Source: Prescottella sp. R16 (GTDB lineage Bacteria; Actinomycetota; Actinomycetes; Mycobacteriales; Mycobacteriaceae). From it: a DNA stretch of 64,000 nt. The notes under the pieces are model-generated. The model was not told where the DNA came from and searched no databases. It saw only the letters and a list, made by a program, of their open reading frames with translations. Each line of letters starts with the position of its first letter. Positions within the stretch are counted from its first letter, which is position 1. The stretch spans positions 1,240,001 to 1,304,000 of the forward strand of contig NZ_CP130943.1 in the NCBI RefSeq assembly GCF_030656875.1. The letters run 5' to 3'. This document shows positions 31,372-41,220 of the stretch, piece after piece. A program made the translations under genes and the position numbers.

Positions 31372-34349
31372 GACTGCATCATCTGGAGGTGTCGGCGTTC
31401 GGCCCGTTCGGGGACACCGTCGCCGTCGACTTCGACGCACTCGGCGCGGACGGGTTGTTCCTGCTGCACGGCCGGACCGGGGCCGGCAAGACGACGGTCC
31501 TCGACGCGGTCGCGTTCGCCCTCTACGGCACCGTGCCGGGGGCCCGCCGCGACGGTAAACGGTTGCTGTCCGACCACGCGCCCGCCGGGGCCGTGCCCAC
31601 GGTGACCCTCGACGCGACGATCGGGGGCCGCCGCCTGCGGATCAGCCGCAGCCCCGAATACGAGCGTCCCAAGAAACGGGGGACGGGCACCCTCACCGAG
31701 AACGCGAAGGCCACCCTCGAATGGCGGGACGGGGCGGGGGAGGACCTGTCCCGCATCCCCGACATCGCCCGCGAGGTGGAACGACTCCTCGGCATGACCG
31801 CCGACCAGTTCTTCCAGGTGGTGCTGCTGCCGCAGGGCGAGTTCGCGCGCTTCCTGCGGGCCGACAACGAGGAGCGCGGCAAACTCCTCGAGAAACTGTT
31901 CGACACCGTCCGGTTCAAGTCCGTCGAGGAGTGGTTCGTCGACCGGCGGAAGGAGAGCGCGGAGCGGGTCGCAGAGCACCGCGCCCGCGTGGATCTGCTG
32001 GTGGCGCGGGTGTCGACCGCGGCCGGGCTCGAGGCGGGCGTCGACGACGATCCACTGGACTGGGCGGTGCGCCTGCTCGCGGAGGCCGGGGCGACAGCCG
32101 AATCGACGGCTGCCGAACTCGTCGCGGCACGCGGCGTCGAGGAACGTGCGCGGGCTGCTGCCCAGCAGGCCAGGCGGATTCGGGATCTGCAGGCGCGCTG
32201 CGCCGCGGCGCGCGCCGCACTGGCCGAACTCGATGCCGGGGCCGCCGAACACGACGCCCTCGAGGGCGAAGCCGATCGGGCGGGCCGGGCTGCAGCAGTC
32301 GCCGTCGCCGCATCCGAGGCCGACACCGCGGCGCGGGACGCGCAGACCGCGGACGGCCGTGCGCGCAGCGCTGCGGACCGGCTCGCCGCGTACGGCGACG
32401 GCGCCGACCTGGTGGCGGGGCTGTCGTGGCCGCCCACCGTCGCCGACCGCGACACGATCCGGGCGCGGATCCGGGCGTGGACGGAGGAGGTGGCGCGGTT
32501 GGACGCTCTGCTCGCCGAGACGGGTGTGCTGACCCGGCTCGACCGGGAGGTCGACGAGATGCGCAGCCGCAGTGCCGAATCCGCGCGCCTGGCCGCCGAG
32601 CTCGCCGCGGAACGGGACCGGCTGCCCCAGGACCTCGCCGCCGCCGAGGAGCGGGTCCGGGCCGCCGCGCACGCGCAGTCCTCGTTGCCGGCGCTCGAGG
32701 AGGCCGCTGCCCGGGCCGCCGACGCGGCCGCCGCCGCCGACGAACTGGCCTCGCGCACAAGCGCTCTGGAGGCGCTGCGTGCAGACGCGGTGGCCGCGAA
32801 GGACGCCCACCAGCAGGCCCGCAGTCACCTGCTCGACGTGCGGGAGCAGCGGATCGCCGGGATGGCGGCCGAACTGGCCGCGCAACTCGTCGGCGGCGAA
32901 CCGTGCACCGTGTGCGGTTCGCGTGAGCATCCCGAACCGGCCCGGCCCGGCGCGGTGGCGGTCACCAAGGAGGACGAGGACGCCGCCCGGGCCGCGGAAC
33001 AGCGGGCCGTCGCCGTCCTCGACCGGACCACCGCCGATCTGAGCGAACTGGAACGCGTCGTCGATCTGCTGGTGCAGCGCAGTGGTGGCGGCGACCGGGA
33101 CGGTCTACGGGCCGCACACGCCACGGCCGTGGACGCCGTCGACCGCGCCCGCGCCGAGGCGATCGGACACCCCGCCGAGGTCGCTGCCCTCGACGGTCTG
33201 CGTTCGCGGGCAACGGAACTCGACGACCGGATCTGGGAGGCCACCGCCGAGAAGGCGAGCCTCGACGCGCGGGCCGCGAGCTGCGCCGACCAGGCGGCCG
33301 CACTGCGGGCGCGGCTCGCCGAGGCGGCCGGGGACGACACCGACGTGGCGGCGCGGCGCACCCGATTCGACGACCTCGCCTCCCGCGCCACCGATCTGCT
33401 CGACGCCCGAGATCGGGCTGTGACGTCCGGTGACACCGCGCGGGACCGGCAGCAGCGGGTCCGGGTCGTCGTCGCCGAGGCGGGTTTCGCGTCCCTCGAC
33501 GACGCCCTCGCCGCGGTACGCCCGGCCGACCGGATCGACCGGATCCGGGACGTCCTCGGCCGGGCCCGGGACCGCCGGGCGAGCGCCCGTTCGGTGCTGG
33601 AAGAACCCGACGTCCTCGCGGTCGCGGATCTCGACGCCGTCGACCCGACCGAAGCGGAGGACGCTGCACGCGCCGCGTCCGCCGCGGTCGAGACGGCGGC
33701 CGCGGCGGCGTCCGACGCCGGGAACCGCCGCGACAACCTCGACCGGCTCGTCGCGCAGTTGCAGACGACCATGACGGCGCTGGGCCCGGTGCTGGCGGAG
33801 CACGACGAACTCGCGGGCCTCGCGGACGTCGTCGCCGGGCGCGGGCAGAACACCCGCAAGATGTCGCTGCGGTCCTACGTGCTCGCGTCCCGGCTCGAGG
33901 AGGTCGCGGTGTCGGCGTCGGTCCGGCTGCGCCGGATGTCCGCCGGCCGCTACGAATTCGTGCACTCCGACGAGGCCGGGGCCCGCGGTCGGCGCGGCGG
34001 TCTGGGCCTCGACATTCGGGACGACTACACCGGCGTCGTGCGGTCCGCGAAGACCCTGTCCGGTGGGGAATCGTTCCTGGCGTCGCTCGCGCTGGCCCTG
34101 GGACTCGCCGACGTCGTCGCCGCCGAATCGGGGGGTGTCGTCCTCGACACCATGTTCATCGACGAGGGATTCGGCACCCTCGACGCCGACACCCTCGACC
34201 TGGTGATGGGTGTCCTCGACGAGTTGCGGGCGGGCGGCCGCGTCGTCGGCATCGTCAGCCACGTCGACGAGATGCGCCAGCGGATCCCGAGCCGGCTGCA
34301 CGTGGTGCGCGGCCGGACCGGGTCGACGCTGGAGATGGTCGCCGGCTAG
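31368..34349 (+). CDS. sbcC: Nuclease SbcCD subunit C
   Basis: 993 residues, Rad50-type SMC ATPase. N-terminal Walker A HGRTGAGKTTVLDAV (about residues 33-47). FFQVVLLPQGEFARFLRA follows, then long Ala/Glu/Arg-rich coiled coils with a central zinc hook (GEPCTVCGSREHPEP, near residue 510). The C-terminal half carries the signature TLSGGESFLASLALALG and Walker B VVLDTMFIDEGFGTLD. The extreme alanine content of the coils is typical for high-GC actinobacteria. Its TAG shares a CTAG with the stop of the convergent transporter gene. Confidence 0.96.
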   Translation: MRLHHLEVSAFGPFGDTVAVDFDALGADGLFLLHGRTGAGKTTVLDAVAFALYGTVPGARRDGKRLLSDHAPAGAVPTVTLDATIGGRRLRISRSPEYERPKKRGTGTLTENAKATLEWRDGAGEDLSRIPDIAREVERLLGMTADQFFQVVLLPQGEFARFLRADNEERGKLLEKLFDTVRFKSVEEWFVDRRKESAERVAEHRARVDLLVARVSTAAGLEAGVDDDPLDWAVRLLAEAGATAESTAAELVAARGVEERARAAAQQARRIRDLQARCAAARAALAELDAGAAEHDALEGEADRAGRAAAVAVAASEADTAARDAQTADGRARSAADRLAAYGDGADLVAGLSWPPTVADRDTIRARIRAWTEEVARLDALLAETGVLTRLDREVDEMRSRSAESARLAAELAAERDRLPQDLAAAEERVRAAAHAQSSLPALEEAAARAADAAAAADELASRTSALEALRADAVAAKDAHQQARSHLLDVREQRIAGMAAELAAQLVGGEPCTVCGSREHPEPARPGAVAVTKEDEDAARAAEQRAVAVLDRTTADLSELERVVDLLVQRSGGGDRDGLRAAHATAVDAVDRARAEAIGHPAEVAALDGLRSRATELDDRIWEATAEKASLDARAASCADQAAALRARLAEAAGDDTDVAARRTRFDDLASRATDLLDARDRAVTSGDTARDRQQRVRVVVAEAGFASLDDALAAVRPADRIDRIRDVLGRARDRRASARSVLEEPDVLAVADLDAVDPTEAEDAARAASAAVETAAAAASDAGNRRDNLDRLVAQLQTTMTALGPVLAEHDELAGLADVVAGRGQNTRKMSLRSYVLASRLEEVAVSASVRLRRMSAGRYEFVHSDEAGARGRRGGLGLDIRDDYTGVVRSAKTLSGGESFLASLALALGLADVVAAESGGVVLDTMFIDEGFGTLDADTLDLVMGVLDELRAGGRVVGIVSHVDEMRQRIPSRLHVVRGRTGSTLEMVAG

Positions 34350-35566
34350 CTGCGCGCGGCGGGCTTCTCGTCGGTGGTGTCGTCGGCCTCCGCCGACTCC
34401 GTGTGCTCGGTGTCCGTCTTCTCGTCGTCGATCGCATCCTCGGCGTCGAGGAGGGCGTCGCGTTCGAGCCGGTGGTCGATCTGCTCCCCGAGGTAGCGGA
34501 TCACGACCGCGGCGACCGCGGCGACCGGCACCGCGAGGAACGCGCCGACGATGCCGAACAGGGAGCCGCCCGCGGTGACGGCGAGCAGCACCACCACGGC
34601 GTGCAGTTTCATGCTCTTGCTCTGCAACACCGGCTGCAGGACGTTGCCCTCGATCTGCTGCACCGCGATGATGATCGCGAGCACGATCAGCGCGGTCGTC
34701 GGGCCGTTCGCGACCAGTGCCACGAGGACCGCGAGAGCTCCGGCGACGAACGCGCCGACGATCGGCACGAAGCCACCGATGAACGTGAGAATCGCGAGGA
34801 CCGGGGCCAACGGCACCCCGAGGATCAGCAGGCCGGCGCCGATGAAGACGGCGTCGATGAGACTCACCAGCGCCTGGGTGCGGATGAAGCCGCCGAGCGT
34901 GTCCCACATGCGGCCGAGGACTTCCTCGAGGTGCCGGCCGGCGCGGCCGCCGCCGACACTGTGCAGCCACGGAATGAACCGGGGTCCGTCCTTGACGAAG
35001 AAGAACGCCAGGATCAGCACGAGGCCCAGGGTCACGATCATCGAGCCGGCGGTGGTGACACCGCTGAACACGCCGGACGCGATCGCGGTACCGCTCTCCT
35101 GGAGCTTGTTGGTGACGGCGTGGACGGCGGTGTCGATCTGGTCGTCCTGCAGGTTGAACGGGGGGCCCTTCACCCAGTCCTGTACCTGTTGGATGCCCTG
35201 GACCGCCTTGTTGGTCAGTTCGGGCGCCTGATCCACGACGGACGGCACGATCAGCGCGATCACGCCGCCGAGGACAGCGAAGAACACGAGAATTGTGAAG
35301 GAGGCGGCGCCGGCGGGAGGCATGCCGCGTTTCGTGAGCGCCCGCGTCGGCGGCCACAGCACGGTGGAGACGACGATCGCGAGCAGCACCGGCAGCGCGA
35401 TCACCCACAGTTTTTCCAGGATCCATCCGAGGACGACGGCGCCGATCGCGATCGCGGCGAGGCACAGTGACCACTTCGCGAGCCACATTCCTCCGGCGCC
35501 GATCACCTCGCCGCGATCGCGCATGCGGGTGCGGCGGGCAGGTTGTGCGGTGTTCGGGATGCTCAC
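34346..35566 (-). CDS. AI-2E family transporter
   Basis: 406 residues, AI-2E/YdiK/PerM family membrane protein. About eight transmembrane helices begin at LCLAAIAIGAVVLGWIL. The family region after LALVLILAFFFVKDG and the GFVPIVGAFVAGALAVLVAL helix pair are typical. The C-terminal 50 residues are acidic and cytosolic. It may export small molecules; the AI-2 label is historical. It corresponds to Rv1101c. Confidence 0.88.
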   Translation of the reverse strand: MSIPNTAQPARRTRMRDRGEVIGAGGMWLAKWSLCLAAIAIGAVVLGWILEKLWVIALPVLLAIVVSTVLWPPTRALTKRGMPPAGAASFTILVFFAVLGGVIALIVPSVVDQAPELTNKAVQGIQQVQDWVKGPPFNLQDDQIDTAVHAVTNKLQESGTAIASGVFSGVTTAGSMIVTLGLVLILAFFFVKDGPRFIPWLHSVGGGRAGRHLEEVLGRMWDTLGGFIRTQALVSLIDAVFIGAGLLILGVPLAPVLAILTFIGGFVPIVGAFVAGALAVLVALVANGPTTALIVLAIIIAVQQIEGNVLQPVLQSKSMKLHAVVVLLAVTAGGSLFGIVGAFLAVPVAAVAAVVIRYLGEQIDHRLERDALLDAEDAIDDEKTDTEHTESAEADDTTDEKPAARS

Positions 35567-35718
35567 GGTTCGCGAGTCCTTCCGGCAGTCGGATGTCGGC
35601 TGCCGTCGAATCTACTGAATTTACGCACATCGGCCGGGTTGGGACACGTGTGATTCGATCCGGTTACGGAGCGATCGAATCCGACATTCGGCCCGTGCGA
35701 GACCGTAGTATCCCGGCC

Positions 35719-36195
35719 ATGGGGAGAAAACTGGTACAGACACAGGGAAGGGTGGCCGCCACGCTCGTTGCTGCGTCCGCGCTCGTGTTCACGCTCGCCG
35801 CATGTGGTGACGACGGTGGGACGTCCGAGGAGACCAAGGCCAAGATCAGTTCGGCGGTCACCTCGACCACCGAGCCGAGTCCGGCGGAGGCGCTGCGGTC
35901 GAGTATCGAGGCGACGGCGTCGAGCGCGTTGTCGAGCGTCGGGGATGCGTGGGACAACGCGAAACTGACGACGTTCGTGGCTGCGTTCCGGGCGGCGTAC
36001 CCGGATCTGGCGCGAGATCGTGACGACGACTCGATCGAGACGATCGTCAAGGACACGTGCACGGAACGCGAGGACGGTGCCACCGACGACGAACTGCTCG
36101 CGAAGGTGAAGGACGTGGCGGCCTACGGCGGCACGGCGCCGTCCGACGAGCAGGCCGACCGGATCCTGCAGATGGTCAAGCTGGCGTGTCCGTAG
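35719..36195 (+). CDS. DUF732-type lipoprotein
   Basis: 158 residues. Lipoprotein signal (about residues 1-30) with lipobox LAAC, then a Thr/Ser/Glu linker and a C-terminal helical domain of about 75 residues with cysteines in KDTCTERED and VKLACP, the DUF732 layout. ATG 35719 chosen; the upstream frame has no signal. Its 3' end overlaps the stop of the convergent FMN gene by 20 bp. Function unknown. Confidence 0.8.
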   Translation: MGRKLVQTQGRVAATLVAASALVFTLAACGDDGGTSEETKAKISSAVTSTTEPSPAEALRSSIEATASSALSSVGDAWDNAKLTTFVAAFRAAYPDLARDRDDDSIETIVKDTCTEREDGATDDELLAKVKDVAAYGGTAPSDEQADRILQMVKLACP

Positions 36196-37780
36196 CGGCC
36201 GGTCGGAACGACGTGGGGTCGGCGGCCTGCCAGTCGCGCCGCCATTCCGGTCGGGGATGGTTCAGCAGTTCACCGTCGTCGAGCCATTCGTAGATTTCGG
36301 CGTAGCTGCGGGTGGTGACCCCGTCGACACGGCGGTTGAGCATCGACGGGGTCAGTTCGTCGAAACCGTCGAGGCCCATCGACGCGATCATCTGCTGGGC
36401 GCTGGCGACGGTGGCCTGTTGGAAGCGGTGGACGCGGGCCGTCTTGTCCGGGACGTCGAGGGCGCGGGTGCGGGCCGGATCCTGGGTGGTGACGCCGACC
36501 GGGCAGCGGTTGGTGTGGCATTTCTGGGCCTGGATGCAGCCGACCGCGAACATCATGGCGCGGGCGGCGAGGGTGAAGTCGGCGCCTTGGGCGATGCGTT
36601 TGACGATGTCGGCGCCGCTCGCGACCTTGCCCGACGCGCCGATCTTGATGCGGTCGCGCAGTCCGGCACCGACGAGGGCGTTGTGGACCGTCATCAGGCC
36701 TTCGGTGAGCGGCATGCCCATGTGGTCCTCGAATTCGACCGGGCCGGCGCCGGTGCCGCCTTCGGCGCCGTCGACGATGACGAAGTCTGGGGTGATGTTG
36801 CGCTGCCGCATCGCCTTGCAGATCGCGAGGAATTCGATGCGGCTGCCGACGCACAGTTTGAAGCCGACCGGTTTGCCGCCGGAGAGGGTGCGCAGGGTGG
36901 AGACGAAGTCGACGAGCCCCAGTGGGGTGTCGAACGTCCGGTGCGCGGGCGGGGAGGTGACGGTTTCGCCGATCGGGACGCCGCGCGCGGCGGCGATCTC
37001 CGCGGTGACCTTGCTGCCGGGCAGCACGCCGCCGTAGCCGGGTTTGGCGCCCTGCGACAGTTTGATCGAGATTGCCTTCACCTGGTCGTCGGTGGCTTTC
37101 GCCGCGAACTGGTCGGGGTCGAAGTCGCCGTCGGGGGTGCGGCAGCCGAAGTAGCCGGACGCGATCTCCCAGATCAGATCGCCGCCGTGTTTGCGGTGGT
37201 AGCGGCTGATCCCGCCCTCACCGGTGTCGTGGGCGAAGCCGCCTCGCGCGGCCCCGGCGTTGAGGGCTTCGACGGCGTTCCCGGACAGGGATCCGAAACT
37301 CATCGCGGAGACGTTGAGGAGGGCGATGTCGTAGGGGCGGGTGCAGTCGGGGCCGCCGAGACGCACTCGTGGGGGAGTATCGGGAGCGAAGCGGGCCCGC
37401 AGCGAGTGGGTGACGAACTCGTAGCCGACCGCCTGGACGTCGCGTTCGGTGCCGAACGGTTCCTCGGCGAGGGTTCCTTTCGCTCTCTCGTACACCAGGT
37501 CTCGTGTTTCGCGGTCGAACGGTTTTCCGTCCGTGGAGGATTCGATGAAGTACTGCTGGATCTCGGGCCGGATGCGCTCGAGCAGGTAGCGGGCGTGGCC
37601 GAGGATCGGATAGTTGCGAAGCACGTTGTGCCGCCGCTGCGTCAGGTCCCACGTCCCGACCAGGGCGAGCAGGATCAGCGGGACGGCCGCGACGAGCCAC
37701 CACCACGACGAGACGATCATCGCGGCGGTGGTGGCGAGCGACAGTACCCAGACGGCGACGACGATCGACCAGCGAGCCAT
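36176..37780 (-). CDS. Membrane-anchored FMN-binding glutamate synthase-like protein
   Basis: 534 residues. Two N-terminal membrane segments (WSIVVAVWVLSLATTAAMIV, WWLVAAVPLILLALVG) precede a glutamate-synthase FMN/3Fe-4S domain: GGISRYHRKHGGD, SIKLSQGAKPGYGGVLPG, VDGAEGGTGAGP and the cysteine cluster CIQAQKCHTNRCPVG. It lacks the glutamine amidotransferase and FAD domains, so it is not a full glutamate synthase. It may be a stand-alone oxidoreductase of the family often labelled FMN-binding glutamate synthase family protein. Divergent from the MarR gene. Confidence 0.88.
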   Translation of the reverse strand: MARWSIVVAVWVLSLATTAAMIVSSWWWLVAAVPLILLALVGTWDLTQRRHNVLRNYPILGHARYLLERIRPEIQQYFIESSTDGKPFDRETRDLVYERAKGTLAEEPFGTERDVQAVGYEFVTHSLRARFAPDTPPRVRLGGPDCTRPYDIALLNVSAMSFGSLSGNAVEALNAGAARGGFAHDTGEGGISRYHRKHGGDLIWEIASGYFGCRTPDGDFDPDQFAAKATDDQVKAISIKLSQGAKPGYGGVLPGSKVTAEIAAARGVPIGETVTSPPAHRTFDTPLGLVDFVSTLRTLSGGKPVGFKLCVGSRIEFLAICKAMRQRNITPDFVIVDGAEGGTGAGPVEFEDHMGMPLTEGLMTVHNALVGAGLRDRIKIGASGKVASGADIVKRIAQGADFTLAARAMMFAVGCIQAQKCHTNRCPVGVTTQDPARTRALDVPDKTARVHRFQQATVASAQQMIASMGLDGFDELTPSMLNRRVDGVTTRSYAEIYEWLDDGELLNHPRPEWRRDWQAADPTSFRPAATDTPA

Positions 37781-37865
37781 GCGGCGATCGTAGGCCCGGA
37801 TCGTGAGACGTACCCTGACGGCGTTGCGCGCCGGTGTGTCCGCCGGCGGCGAAGGAGATGAAGGG

Positions 37866-38330
37866 ATGTCCACGAACATGAACGCGGATCCGATCACGGA
37901 GCTCGAATCGGAACTGGTCGACATGTGGCGGCGTGGGCGCATCCAGACGCGGGAACGGGCCCGTGCGATCGACCCGAAACTCGATCCGGCCTGCTATCCG
38001 CTGCTGACGATCCTGGCGCGCGGTGACGCGGTCCCGATGTCGGAACTGGTGTCGGATCTGGGGATCGAGAAGTCGACGTTGACCCGGCAGATCGATGCCG
38101 TCGTCCGGCTCGGTCTCGTCGAACGTCGTCCGGATCCGCACGACGCGCGGGCGCGGTTGGTGGCGCTGACCGAGCCCGGCCGCGCCCGGTTGACGGCGTT
38201 GCGGGAGTCGACGATCGCGGAGTGGCGGGAGCGGCTGTCGCGCTGGGATCCTGCCGACGTGCGGCAGTTGACGATGTTGCTGCACCGGCTCGCGATGTCG
38301 GTGAACCGGGAAGAGCCCGTCGACAGATAG
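37866..38330 (+). CDS. MarR family regulator
   Basis: 154 residues, winged helix with SELVSDLGIEKSTLTRQIDAVVRLGLVERRPDPHDARA, the MarR signature. AAGGAG lies 8 nt before ATG 37866. It is followed 61 bp later by a DHA2-type efflux gene. Two copies of a palindrome lie between the genes, the first overlapping its own stop codon, so it very likely represses the efflux gene. Confidence 0.9.
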   Translation: MSTNMNADPITELESELVDMWRRGRIQTRERARAIDPKLDPACYPLLTILARGDAVPMSELVSDLGIEKSTLTRQIDAVVRLGLVERRPDPHDARARLVALTEPGRARLTALRESTIAEWRERLSRWDPADVRQLTMLLHRLAMSVNREEPVDR

Positions 38331-38375
38331 TTGCGCAATGCAACCATTCGCCGTATAGTTGTACGACTCAACTAT
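38327..38375. promoter_or_regulatory. Two tandem MarR operator copies
   Basis: Site 1: ATAGTTG (38327-38333), 7-bp spacer, CAACCAT (38341-38347). Site 2: ATAGTTG (38355-38361), 7-bp spacer, CAACTAT (38369-38375). Same arms and spacer, 28 bp apart, so on nearly the same DNA face if helical repeat is 10.5 (2.7 turns, slightly offset). Both lie just before the efflux gene start at 38392. Confidence 0.8.
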
Positions 38376-38391
38376 CTTCGAAGGGGGTTGC

Positions 38392-40071
38392 ATGAGCGCA
38401 TCCGAAACGCGGGGGACCGGGGCAGCCGAACAAGTAGCGGATGCGCCGATGACGCACCCCCAGCGCATCCAGGCACTGATCGGTCTGCTCCTGGGCATGT
38501 TCGTGGCGTTCCTGTCGTCGACGATCGTCTCCAACGCGCTGCCGACGATCATCACCGATCTGCACGGCACCCAGGACCAGTACACGTGGGTCGTCACCGC
38601 GACGTTGCTGGCGTCCACCGCGACGACGCCGATCTGGGGCAAGTTCTCCGACATGGTCAGCAAGAAGATGCTGGTCCAGTTGGCGCTGGTGATCTTCACG
38701 ATCGGCTCGGTGCTCGCCGGCCTGTCGCAGTCGGTTGCCCTGCTCATCGGGGCTCGCGCCGTCCAGGGTCTGGGTCTCGGTGGTCTGCAAGCGCTGGTCG
38801 TCATCGTCATCGCGACGATGTTCAGCCCGCGTGAACGTGGCCGCTACCAGGGTCCGATGGCCGGCGTCATGTCCATCGCCACCGTCGCGGGCCCGCTGAT
38901 CGGCGGCGTCATCGTCGACACCAGCTGGCTCGGGTGGCGCTGGACGTTCTTCGTCGGCGTCCCGCTCGCGGTGATCGCACTGCTCGTCATCCAGCGCACC
39001 CTCAATCTTCCGGTCGTCCGCAAGAACGTCAGCATCGACTACATGGGCGCACTGTTCATCGCGTCCGGTGTCAGCACGCTGCTGATCTGGGTGACGTTGG
39101 CGGGCAAGAACTTCGATTGGGCATCGGGCGTCTCCTTCGGTCTCGTCGCACTCGGCGTGGCGCTGTTGGCGCTCGCGATCTTCACCGAGACCAAGGCCAA
39201 GGATCCGATCATCCCGCTGCGCCTGTTCAAGGACCGCACCACCGCGCTGGCGACCCTCGCGAGCGTCGCGGTCGGCATCGCCCTCTTCGGCGGCGCGGTG
39301 TTCCTGGGCCAGTACTTCCAGATCGCCCGCGGCTACTCGCCGACCGCGGCCGGCCTGCTGACGCTGCCCATGGTCATCGGGTCGATGCTGTCGTCGGCGA
39401 TCTCCGGATCGCTCATCACCAAGTTCGGCCGCTGGAAGGGGTTCCTCGTCGGCGGCGCGATCATGATGACGGTCGGCTTCTTCCTGCTCTCGACGATCGA
39501 CCACGCCACCGACATGGGTGTGCTCGGGGTGTTCCTGTTCATCCTCGGCATCGGCATGGGCCTGACCATGCAGAACCTGGTGCTGGCGGTGCAGAACACG
39601 GTCAGCCCGGCCGACCTGGGTTCGGCCAGCTCGGTGGTGTCGTTCTTCCGCTCGCTCGGTGGCGCGGCCGGCGTCTCGATCCTCGGCGCGGTCCTCTCCA
39701 GCCACGTCGCCGATCTGACGATCAAGGGTCTGACGGCGGCCGGGGTGGACATGAGCCAGGCGGGTGGTTCGGGTGCCGGACTGTCCAACCTCAAGGAACT
39801 GCCGGGCCCGATCGCGGACATCGTCCGCGGCGCCTACGGCGACGCGACCGCACGGATCTTCCTGATCTCGGGCATCGTCTCGCTGCTCAGCCTGGCCGCG
39901 ATCCTCTTCATCAAGGAGGTCGCCCTCCGCACCTTCAGCGCCGACGAGCAGCGTCGCGCCGAAGCGGCCGGGGAGGACATCGACGCCGAACTCGCCGAGA
40001 TCGTCCAGGGTGATCCGATCCTGGTGGACCCGGATCCGATCGCGGACCGAGAGCGACACGAACGGCGATGA
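38392..40071 (+). CDS. DHA2-type (EmrB/QacA-like) MFS drug efflux transporter
   Basis: 559 residues with about 14 transmembrane helices. DHA2 landmarks are LDATIV-like FLSSTIVSNALPTI in helix 1, WVVTATLLASTATTPIWGKFSDM, and GARAVQGLGLGGLQAL (motif C region). The C-terminal tail is acidic. Such proteins extrude lipophilic or cationic toxicants using the proton gradient. ATG 38392 follows AAGGGGG. Likely repressed by the upstream MarR protein. Confidence 0.92.
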   Translation: MSASETRGTGAAEQVADAPMTHPQRIQALIGLLLGMFVAFLSSTIVSNALPTIITDLHGTQDQYTWVVTATLLASTATTPIWGKFSDMVSKKMLVQLALVIFTIGSVLAGLSQSVALLIGARAVQGLGLGGLQALVVIVIATMFSPRERGRYQGPMAGVMSIATVAGPLIGGVIVDTSWLGWRWTFFVGVPLAVIALLVIQRTLNLPVVRKNVSIDYMGALFIASGVSTLLIWVTLAGKNFDWASGVSFGLVALGVALLALAIFTETKAKDPIIPLRLFKDRTTALATLASVAVGIALFGGAVFLGQYFQIARGYSPTAAGLLTLPMVIGSMLSSAISGSLITKFGRWKGFLVGGAIMMTVGFFLLSTIDHATDMGVLGVFLFILGIGMGLTMQNLVLAVQNTVSPADLGSASSVVSFFRSLGGAAGVSILGAVLSSHVADLTIKGLTAAGVDMSQAGGSGAGLSNLKELPGPIADIVRGAYGDATARIFLISGIVSLLSLAAILFIKEVALRTFSADEQRRAEAAGEDIDAELAEIVQGDPILVDPDPIADRERHERR

Positions 40072-40105
40072 CGCGCGGGCGGGTGCCGGCTCTATCGTGA
40101 ACGGT

Positions 40106-40690
40106 ATGGCCGACACCCGCTGGCAGCGTGAACGATCCGCGTCCGACTCCCGTGACTACATCGCACGGTTCGCGCAACTCGACGCCGACGGCGTGGACCT
40201 GCACGGCGAGGCGCGGGCCGTCGACGCGCTGCTTCCGCGCGGTGCCCGCGTCCTCGACGCCGGCTGCGGCACCGGACGGCTCGGGGCCGAACTGGCCCGA
40301 CGCGGCCACCACGTCACCGGCGTCGATCTCGATCCCGTCCTCGTCGAGGCGGCCCGTGAGACGGGCCTGCCGGTGCACGAGGCGGACCTGGCGACCCTCG
40401 ATCTGCCCGGGGAGCAGTTCGATGCGATCGTCGCCGCCGGCAACGTGATGATCTTCGTCGCCCGCGGCACCGAACGGCAGGTGCTCGGCCGTCTCGCCGC
40501 CCACCTCGTGCCCGACGGCGTCCTCGTCACCGGGTTCGCGACGGACTACGAGTACACCGTCGACGACCTCGACGCCGACCTGGCCGCGGTCGGCCTGGCC
40601 CGCGAGCACCGGTTCGCGACGTGGGATCTGCGGCCCTGGCGCGACGACGCCGGCTGGGCCGTCACCGTCGCCCGCAAACCTCGGAGCTGA
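40106..40690 (+). CDS. Class I SAM-dependent methyltransferase
   Basis: 194 residues, small Rossmann methyltransferase. Motif I VLDAGCGTGRLGAELA, then the acidic VTGVDLDP that binds SAM ribose, and the later FDAIVAAGNVMIFV. Substrate unknown. Lies 34 bp after the efflux gene and may be co-transcribed. Confidence 0.88.
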   Translation: MADTRWQRERSASDSRDYIARFAQLDADGVDLHGEARAVDALLPRGARVLDAGCGTGRLGAELARRGHHVTGVDLDPVLVEAARETGLPVHEADLATLDLPGEQFDAIVAAGNVMIFVARGTERQVLGRLAAHLVPDGVLVTGFATDYEYTVDDLDADLAAVGLAREHRFATWDLRPWRDDAGWAVTVARKPRS

Positions 40691-40755
40691 CCGACCTTCC
40701 GGTTTCCGTTACTCTCCGTGTCGGTAATTTGTCCGTCAGCCAGGGGGGATTCCGC

Positions 40756-41160
40756 ATGTCGGAACCGATCTACACCGCAGGACCGTCCGAACCGTTCGGC
40801 GCGCCCACCGGATACGCGCCGCAGCCGTACCCGGCGCAACCGCAGTACCAGCCGGCCCAGTACGGGGGAGCGCCCACACCGCCGCCGTCGAACGCCGGCT
40901 GGGCCGTCGCCACCATCATCTGCTTCTGGCCGCTCGCGTTCGCCGCGTTCAACCACCTGCACTCGATCTTCCCGAAATGGGCGGTCGGCGACTACATGGG
41001 CGCCCAGTACGCGTCCGAGCGGGTCAAAACACTCGGCAAGATCGCAGTGGGGGTCGGAATCGGGCTCGGAGTGTTCGCGATCCTCATGTGGATCGTGATG
41101 TTCGCGGCCTTCGCGTCGGCCGTGAACGAGATCGATACCAGCACCACCTACTACCGGTGA
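40756..41160 (+). CDS. CD225/dispanin-type small membrane protein
   Basis: 134 residues. A Pro/Tyr/Gln-rich cytosolic N-terminus of about 45 residues is followed by two membrane segments. The first, ATIICFWPLAFAAFNHL, and the loop up to VKTLGKIAVGVG match the CD225/dispanin pattern (first helix, short amphipathic loop with small residues, second helix). ATG 40756 has AGGGGGG upstream. Function unknown in bacteria. Confidence 0.8.
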   Translation: MSEPIYTAGPSEPFGAPTGYAPQPYPAQPQYQPAQYGGAPTPPPSNAGWAVATIICFWPLAFAAFNHLHSIFPKWAVGDYMGAQYASERVKTLGKIAVGVGIGLGVFAILMWIVMFAAFASAVNEIDTSTTYYR

Positions 41161-41220
41161 CCGGCCGCGGTGGCCGGTCCCGCTCGCGACCGGCCACCGC
41201 TCCCGTAGACTCCCTATACC

